Source of the DNA: an uncultured Lachnospiraceae bacterium
GTDB taxonomy: Bacteria; Bacillota_A; Clostridia; Lachnospirales; Lachnospiraceae
Direction of reading: 5' to 3'
NCBI GenBank assembly: GCA_910585655.1
Contig: CAJUFW010000040.1
Span: 3,530-21,508, forward strand
DNA length: 17,979 bases
Part shown: positions 13,827-17,979 of the stretch, piece after piece
Position numbering within the stretch: the first letter of the stretch is position 1
Layout: each line of letters begins with the position of its first letter
Position numbers and translations under genes: made by a program
Notes under the pieces: model-generated
Database searches by the model: none
Seen by the model: the letters and a program-made list of their open reading frames with translations, nothing else
What the model was told of the DNA's origin: nothing

Positions 13827-13867
13827 TACAACGTTGTATTGACAATTTTGCCTGTCTGGGTTATGAT
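13827..13867 (+). promoter_or_regulatory. Promoter of the thiolase gene with a 12-bp palindrome at the -35
   Basis: Consensus TTGACA (13839-13844), 17 bp spacer, TATGAT (13862-13867), about 67 bp upstream of the thiolase start. Immediately before the -35 is the perfect palindrome TACAACGTTGTA (13827-13838), a typical size for a TetR-type or similar dimeric regulator. The 5' untranslated region also has a GGCTAGCC palindrome just before the ribosome site. Confidence 0.7.
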
Positions 13868-13933
13868 AGATGACAGATAAAACAAGAGCGGGATAAGCCT
13901 TGTAGGGGCTAGCCAGGAAAGGAGTATCATAGA

Positions 13934-15115
13934 ATGAGCAGGAAGATTGTATTGGCAGGGGCATGTCGTACTGCGATAGGAAGCATGGGAGGAACGTTAA
14001 GCGCCGTTCCGGCGGCAGAGCTGGGAACGATTGTGATCCGGGAAGCTTTAAAACGGGCAGGCGTAGCGCCGGAGCAGGTGGATCAAGTCTATATGGGCTG
14101 CGTACTTCAGGCAGGTCAGGGTCAGAATGTAGCAAGGCAGGCGTCGGTTCGGGCAGGGATTCCGATTGAGGTTCCGGCAGTGACCTTAAACGTCGTATGC
14201 GGCTCCGGATTGGAAAGCGTCAATACGGCAGCTCGGCTGATACTGACCGGAGAGGCGGAAGTAGTAGTGGCAGGCGGAATGGAAAATATGTCGATGGCGC
14301 CTTATGTGCTGAAACAGGCGCGCTATGGGTATCGGATGGGCAATGCGCCGATGGTTGATTCCATGGTCAACGATGCCCTTTGGGATGCGTTTGGGGATTA
14401 TCATATGGGGATTACGGCAGAAAACGTAGCTGAACGCTGGGGGCTTACCCGTGAAGAGCTGGATGCTTTTGCTGCCGAAAGCCAGCAGAAAGCGTGCGCT
14501 GCCAGAGAAGCCGGACGTTTTCAGGAAGAGATTGTGGCAGTAGAGGTAAAGCAGAAAAAGGAGACCGTGATATTTGATACAGACGAGGGTCCGCGTCCGG
14601 GGACGACAGCAGAGGGAATTGCCCGGCTGCGTCCTGCATTTAAACCGGACGGAATCGTGACAGCCGCTAATTCCTCCAGTATCAACGATGGAGCGGCTGC
14701 GTTGGTGGTGATGAGCGAGGAAAAGGCAAAAGAATTGGGCGCAACACCGCTTGCCTATTGGGAAGCCGGAGCATTGGCTGGCGTCGATCCGTCTGTGATG
14801 GGCGTGGGACCGGTAGCGGCTACCAGGAAAGTAATGGAAAAAACAGGAATGACGATAGAAGAGTTTGACTTGATTGAGGCAAACGAAGCCTTTGCCGCAC
14901 AATCTCTGGCAGTGGCAAGAGAGCTGGGAATTGATGGTGCGAAGCTGAATGTCAACGGCGGCGCGATTGCATTGGGGCATCCGGTAGGTGCTTCTGGCTG
15001 TCGGATTCTGGTGACTTTGCTCTATGAAATGAAGCGAAGAGAAGCAAAAACCGGACTGGCGACGCTTTGCATCGGCGGTGGAATGGGTTGCGCGACAGTA
15101 GTAAAAAGAGCATAA
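13934..15115 (+). CDS. thlA: Acetyl-CoA C-acetyltransferase (thiolase)
   Basis: 393 aa, the standard biosynthetic thiolase length. It condenses two acetyl-CoA to acetoacetyl-CoA (reversible), the first step towards butyrate, ketone bodies or polyketide-like precursors. The catalytic residues align with the classic enzyme: Cys89 in NVVCGSGLES, His349 in ALGHPVGASG and Cys379 in LCIGGGMGCAT. VAGGMENMSMAPYV and NGGAIALGHP are hallmark motifs. AAAGGAG lies about 10 nt before the ATG. The gene has its own promoter and palindromic operator candidate. No hydroxybutyryl-CoA dehydrogenase, crotonase or butyryl-CoA dehydrogenase is beside it, so the butyrate pathway genes, if present, are elsewhere. 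The symbol is by function; atoB is equally possible. Confidence 0.95.
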   Translation: MSRKIVLAGACRTAIGSMGGTLSAVPAAELGTIVIREALKRAGVAPEQVDQVYMGCVLQAGQGQNVARQASVRAGIPIEVPAVTLNVVCGSGLESVNTAARLILTGEAEVVVAGGMENMSMAPYVLKQARYGYRMGNAPMVDSMVNDALWDAFGDYHMGITAENVAERWGLTREELDAFAAESQQKACAAREAGRFQEEIVAVEVKQKKETVIFDTDEGPRPGTTAEGIARLRPAFKPDGIVTAANSSSINDGAAALVVMSEEKAKELGATPLAYWEAGALAGVDPSVMGVGPVAATRKVMEKTGMTIEEFDLIEANEAFAAQSLAVARELGIDGAKLNVNGGAIALGHPVGASGCRILVTLLYEMKRREAKTGLATLCIGGGMGCATVVKRA

Positions 15116-15145
15116 TAAAAAAATAGAAAATAATAGAAAAAACAG

Positions 15146-15174
15146 TTGCGATAAGATATAAAATGTTGTATGAT
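15146..15174 (+). promoter_or_regulatory. Sigma-A-type promoter of the DIP1984-like gene
   Basis: TTGCGA (15146-15151), 17 bp spacer, TATGAT (15169-15174), about 72 bp upstream of the start codon. Confidence 0.6.
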
Positions 15175-15245
15175 AGCAAAGGCAAAAGGATCATCCGAAC
15201 CACCAGGTATGTGTAGAAAAAAAGCATTAGGAGGATTGGGGAACG

Positions 15246-15761
15246 ATGAAAAAGGTAACATCTGCTTATGCAAACAAGCTTTTGAAGCAGTTAAATGAGG
15301 AAAAAAGCTACTGGTTGCAGTTGGAGTCAGAATGTTGTACTTATGTGGTAGCAAATGGTGAGGAAGCAGTCATACCGGAATATGATTACCAGACGGTAGC
15401 AAAGACGATAGAAGGGCTTGACAGGAAGATTGCTACGATCAAGCATGCGATAAACTGTTATAATGTGACCACCTTCCTGACATTAGAGGACGGGCAAAGC
15501 ATGACGATTGACCAGGCATTGGTAGTGATGGCACAGCTCAATCGGCGGAAGCAGCAGTTGGACTATATGCGGAAGTTGCAGCCAAAGCAGCGGAAGGAGA
15601 ACTCCTATATGCGTTCTAACAACCTGATAGAGTATATGTATGTCAACTATGATCTGAATCTGGTCAAGCAGGAATTTGAACATATTTCAGAGGAAATTAT
15701 GGAAATCCAGATGAAGCTGGATCAGCTCAATCAGACGATAGAGTTTGGAATAGAAATTTAA
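15246..15761 (+). CDS. DIP1984-like helical protein of unknown function
   Basis: 171 aa, cytosolic and strongly helical, with two coiled-coil-prone stretches: residues about 5-25 with 50-70, and the C-terminal 130-167 (VKQEFEHISEEIMEIQMKLD). In between is GQSMTIDQALVVMAQLNRRK, a segment resembling the 'T-EAL-R-L' centre of the DIP1984 (septicolysin-like) family. I make this family match from memory of the pattern and hold it at modest confidence; the function of the family is not established. AGGAGG at 15229-15234 lies 11 nt before the ATG. After its stop the same frame stays open to about 16016 (see findings). It has its own promoter and no obvious partner. Confidence 0.7.
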   Translation: MKKVTSAYANKLLKQLNEEKSYWLQLESECCTYVVANGEEAVIPEYDYQTVAKTIEGLDRKIATIKHAINCYNVTTFLTLEDGQSMTIDQALVVMAQLNRRKQQLDYMRKLQPKQRKENSYMRSNNLIEYMYVNYDLNLVKQEFEHISEEIMEIQMKLDQLNQTIEFGIEI

Positions 15762-15848
15762 AAAGAGATACAACAGAGAGTCCCGTACAGGATTTTAAGC
15801 CTAAGCAATCCGGAAGTTTTGGTTTATGGTTGTTTTGCCCCGGAAAAG

Positions 15849-16130
15849 TTATTCGTTATTGGTTATCCGATAATGTTTAGTGTTGAGGCTGGGAAAATCG
15901 TAGATTTTTTTGACCTGCCGAAAGCTTATTCTGGCAGCTATGCGGCTGCCAGAGATAGCGGCATGGAAGTGAGGGTTATAAGTGTCGTATTTGAGGAAAA
16001 AACAGGCGTTCTTTGACTGTATCAGTTCAGAAAATTCTTCTTTTAAATCATTTGGCGTATGGCTGTCCCAAAGCTGGGCTGCCAGGCTGGCAACCAGTTC
16101 TAAATCATATGGTTTTGCTTGCTTTACCAT
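15849..16130 (-). pseudogene. Truncated aminoglycoside 6'-N-acetyltransferase-like (GNAT) gene
   Basis: The frame codes for 93 aa. The first 50 residues (MVKQAKPYDLELVASLAAQL, then LWD, LKEEFSEL and CFFLKYD) match the beginning of the clostridial AAC(6')-type GNAT acetyltransferases of about 145-150 aa. After KYD the expected IGFAQ strand and the acetyl-CoA-binding Q/RxxGxG/A loop are missing; the remaining 43 residues are unrelated and stop at 15849. I looked in the other minus-strand frames for the missing part and did not find it. The 5' end is intact: AGAAAGGAG precedes the ATG and a strong promoter stands upstream (16170-16198). So this looks like a 5' gene remnant still expressed, with the break near 15990. 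A short, unrelated protein that only looks like GNAT is the alternative. Confidence 0.6.
15930..15953. repeat. 9-bp inverted repeat near the break in the GNAT fragment
   Basis: TCTGGCAGC (15930-15938) and GCTGCCAGA (15945-15953) form a perfect 9 bp stem with a 6 nt loop, about 40 bp beyond the point where the GNAT similarity ends. No U-tract follows on either strand. Confidence 0.7.
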
Positions 16131-16169
16131 GTCGGCTCCTTTCTGAAAATTTATTTATCCCTGAAAACG

Positions 16170-16198
16170 ATTATAGTACAAGTCGAATTTGATAGCAA
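16170..16198 (-). promoter_or_regulatory. Strong promoter of the truncated GNAT gene
   Basis: Minus strand: TTGCTA (16198-16193), 17 bp spacer, consensus TATAAT (16175-16170), about 40 bp upstream of the ATG at 16130. Confidence 0.7.
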
Positions 16199-16231
16199 GG
16201 ATTGGATATCAAACACAAAAAAAATCCCTTT

Positions 16232-16245
16232 CTTTCCACGGAAAG
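16232..16245 (+). promoter_or_regulatory. Possible operator upstream of the carboxylesterase
   Basis: Inverted repeat CTTTCC-AC-GGAAAG, 5 bp before a TAAAAT (16251-16256) that could be a -10 element; no convincing -35 is seen. Weak support. Confidence 0.3.
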
Positions 16246-16288
16246 TTTTGCTAAAATAAAACAAAGAACAAAAGAATGGAGGAGCATT

Positions 16289-17692
16289 ATGCCAACAGTA
16301 AAAACAACAAAAGGTCTGATAGAGGGAATTCAGGAGGCAGGTTATCAGGTTTATAAAGGAATTCCCTACGCTAAACCACCAGTAGGAGATCTGCGCTTTC
16401 ACGCGCCAGTGGAGCCAGAACCTTGGGAGGGCGTAAAGGAAGCGAAGACGTTTCCAAATATGTGTCCGCAAAGAGGACACGAACCAGGGGAGATGTATAC
16501 GATTGAATTTTACGAGAACCCGGATTTCATGCCGGGACAAAGTGAGGACTGTCTGTACTTAAATGTATGGACGCCGGATCCGAGTGCATCGCCATCGGTT
16601 CCAGTCGCATCGCCACCGTACCCGGTCGCACCGCCACCGTACCCGGTGGCGGTATGGATTCATGGCGGGGCTTTTATGGGTGGTTTTGGTTCGGAACTGG
16701 AATTTGACGGAGAGGCTTATGCAAAGCGTGGTGTGATTCTTGTAACGATAAACTACCGATTGGGTGTATTTGGCTTTTTGAATCATCCTTGGCTGGCAGA
16801 GGAGGACGAAGGAGGTCATTGCGGTAACTATGGTATTTTAGATCAGATTGCTGCTTTAAAGTGGGTACAGGAAAACATTGCCGCCTTTGGTGGCGATCCG
16901 GAGCGGGTGACGGTGTTCGGTCAGTCCGCCGGCGCAATGAGTACTCAGACGCGGCTTTCCTCTCCATTGACAAAGGGAATGATTCAGCGAGCGATTTTAC
17001 AAAGCGGCGGCGGTTACGATAATGGACTGAACCGGGATATGAGCGTGGAAGAGGCGATGGAGGTCGGAAAGGGCTTTGTCACGCATACTGGAGCGTCAAG
17101 CCTAAAAGAGCTGCGGGCAAAATCCCTGGAGGAAATCAATGAGGCGTTTGGCAAGACGATGATGGAGTGCTTCCAGTCCGGTAAGGGACTGGTGTTTGTA
17201 CCGACGATAGACGGTTATGTACTGCCAAAGGGCTACAATGCTATCCTGGAAGAAGGTCTTCATCCGGATATCCCGTATATGTTAGGCAGCACGGCAAATG
17301 ATATTTTTGTGCCAAAGGAGGACGGTGGGCAACCGGAAAAGAGTAACCTGCACAAGGGCTGTCTTGCCTGGTCAAAGAAGGGGCAGGAGCTGGGGCGTAA
17401 GCCATCCTATGTCTACTATTTTACCAGACAGCTTCCAGGAGACGACAACGGAGCCTTCCATTCTGCCGAGTTGTGGTATATGATGGGAACCGTAAAGCGT
17501 TGCTGGAGACCGATGGAAGAACGGGACTATGCCCTCAGCGAGAAAATGATGGCGTACTGGACGAATTTTATGAAAACCGGAGATCCAAACAAAGACGGGG
17601 AAAAGGAAGAGACGCTGTTAGCGGACGGAACGGCTTTGCCGGAGTGGAAGCCATGCACGGCAGAAGGAGAGGAATACTTGGTGTTTAGTTAA
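16289..17692 (+). CDS. Type B carboxylesterase/lipase family protein
   Basis: 467 aa, cytosolic (no signal peptide). Alpha/beta hydrolase of the para-nitrobenzyl-esterase/cholinesterase-like family; hydrolyses carboxylic esters of unknown identity. Visible signatures: GIPYAKPPVGDLRF, SEDCLYLNVWTP, the oxyanion-hole segment VWIHGGAFMGG, nucleophile Ser213 in VFGQSAGAMS, and the His region GAFHSAELWYMMG; the acidic member of the triad I cannot place with certainty. GGAGGAGC ends a few nt before the ATG at 16289; the frame extends upstream to 16202 but through the promoter region. Odd feature: a 21-bp x3 proline-rich repeat between the NVWTP and VWIHGG strands. Monocistronic; possibly related in role to the esterase-type hydrolase at 11754, but not in the same unit. 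Confidence 0.93.
   Translation: MPTVKTTKGLIEGIQEAGYQVYKGIPYAKPPVGDLRFHAPVEPEPWEGVKEAKTFPNMCPQRGHEPGEMYTIEFYENPDFMPGQSEDCLYLNVWTPDPSASPSVPVASPPYPVAPPPYPVAVWIHGGAFMGGFGSELEFDGEAYAKRGVILVTINYRLGVFGFLNHPWLAEEDEGGHCGNYGILDQIAALKWVQENIAAFGGDPERVTVFGQSAGAMSTQTRLSSPLTKGMIQRAILQSGGGYDNGLNRDMSVEEAMEVGKGFVTHTGASSLKELRAKSLEEINEAFGKTMMECFQSGKGLVFVPTIDGYVLPKGYNAILEEGLHPDIPYMLGSTANDIFVPKEDGGQPEKSNLHKGCLAWSKKGQELGRKPSYVYYFTRQLPGDDNGAFHSAELWYMMGTVKRCWRPMEERDYALSEKMMAYWTNFMKTGDPNKDGEKEETLLADGTALPEWKPCTAEGEEYLVFS
16586..16648 (+). repeat. Three in-frame 21-bp tandem repeats in the carboxylesterase
   Basis: Units at 16586, 16607 and 16628 encode ASPSVPV, ASPPYPV and APPPYPV (residues 100-120). They sit just before the beta-strand leading to the oxyanion-hole HGG motif, where family members usually have a short loop. 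Units 2 and 3 differ at only two positions; unit 1 is more diverged. Confidence 0.9.
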
Positions 17693-17754
17693 ACAAGAAG
17701 TAAGTTTTTGTATGTTTTTTACAGAAATCAACAATTTTGTGTATTATTTATATG

Positions 17755-17783
17755 TTGACAGATTTATGGTTTTTTCATATACT
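17755..17783 (+). promoter_or_regulatory. Strong promoter of the leader RNA
   Basis: Consensus TTGACA (17755-17760), 17 bp spacer, TATACT (17778-17783). A transcript would start near 17790. It lies after the carboxylesterase stop; the intervening 17693-17754 is AT-rich with nothing else recognisable. Confidence 0.75.
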
Positions 17784-17789
17784 TATACC

Positions 17790-17953
17790 AAGAACAGTAA
17801 TGTTTTTAATGTGCAAGCATTTTAAGTTGTAGACAATTGGAAGTCGGTAAAAATCCAAATCCGATTTTGTATTGCTATAGGCAGTACATGGCTGACAACC
17901 AGCAGTGAAACTTGCATTTTAGAGCAGGAGGGCTTTTGTTCTCCTGCTTTTTC
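17790..17953 (+). ncRNA. Structured leader-like RNA, candidate riboswitch or small RNA of unknown class
   Basis: About 160 nt between a strong promoter and an intrinsic terminator, with no credible ORF. Nested pairings seen by eye: TGCAAG (17812-17817) with CTTGCA (17911-17916) as a closing helix; GTTGT (17826-17830) with ACAAC (17895-17899), the latter also being the loop of a GCTG/CAGC hairpin; an 8 bp hairpin TGTATTGC/GCAGTACA (17868-17888) with one G-U; and an interleaved pair, TTGGA/TCCAA with AGTCGG/CCGATT (17837-17866), which would be an H-type pseudoknot. The GGAAGTCGGTAAAAATCC stretch (17839-17856) recalls a conserved piece of cobalamin riboswitches, but their other boxes are not evident. 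The regulated gene would lie beyond the window. Confidence 0.55.
17923..17953 (+). terminator. Intrinsic terminator
   Basis: AGCAGGAG (17923-17930) pairs perfectly with CTCCTGCT (17941-17948) around a 10 nt loop, followed by a run of Ts (17948-17952). It ends the leader RNA; AGCAG at 17901-17905 could compete for CTGCT, giving a possible antiterminator. Confidence 0.85.
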
Positions 17954-17979
17954 ATATGATAGGAAAGTTCTCCGAACTT

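Noticed and set aside
14186..14980. 264-codon minus-strand open frame opposite the thiolase
   Set aside because: Shadow of a thiolase with all active-site residues; Cys/His/Arg-rich and unlike a protein.
16586..16648. CRISPR-like repeats
   Set aside because: Contiguous in-frame 21-bp coding repeats with no spacers.
17790..17953. Confident cobalamin riboswitch
   Set aside because: Only one short segment resembles the core; the B12 box and the other conserved boxes are not evident, so no class is assigned.

Overview
The window looks like chromosomal DNA from a low-to-mid GC, anaerobic Firmicute, most likely a Lachnospiraceae-type Clostridium. The basis is indirect: AGGAGG-type ribosome sites before nearly every gene, canonical TTGACA/TATAAT promoters with 17-18 bp spacers, an oxygen-sensitive radical SAM maturase, a clostridial MurG-like protein and a TSCPD protein. 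No rRNA, tRNA, CRISPR, transposase, integrase or phage gene is visible.

Layout. 1-1426 (+): the 3' part of a rhomboid protease and a flavodoxin/SCP2 fusion, 20 bp apart. 1446-2138 (-): a sensorless histidine kinase. 2247-2663 (+): a HIT hydrolase, followed by an array of hairpins. 4091-2759 (-): a TSCPD protein and a MurG-like glycosyltransferase behind a strong promoter. 4335-8070 (+): MTA/SAH nucleosidase, a membrane protein whose coding sequence carries a dense DnaA-box cluster, glucose-6-phosphate isomerase and a hotdog acyl-CoA thioesterase. 8199-13795 (+): a tightly packed four-gene operon of a GH3 glycosidase, an unusual protein with a rhodanese-like C-terminus, a dienelactone-hydrolase-type enzyme, and an anaerobic sulfatase-maturase-like radical SAM/SPASM protein with a SEC-C tail. 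Its promoter overlaps a perfect 7-3-7 inverted repeat. 13934-15115 (+): thiolase. 15246-15761 (+): a DIP1984-like protein. 15849-16130 (-): an apparently truncated AAC(6')-like acetyltransferase behind a good promoter. 16289-17692 (+): a type B carboxylesterase. 17755-17953 (+): a strong promoter, a structured leader-like RNA and an intrinsic terminator, with the downstream gene outside the window.

How the genes fit together. Most are ordinary housekeeping or metabolic genes in short transcription units. The 8.2-13.8 kb operon is the most system-like part: every junction is only 1-2 nt, so the glycosidase, the rhodanese-like protein, the hydrolase and the radical SAM enzyme are probably made together, yet no sulfatase substrate is present. 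A plausible but unproven reading is catabolism of a decorated (sulfated or esterified) glycoside. The three items I would check first are this operon with its operator, the DnaA-box cluster at 5323-5494, and the leader RNA at 17790-17953. All functional calls come from reading motifs by eye; no database search was possible.
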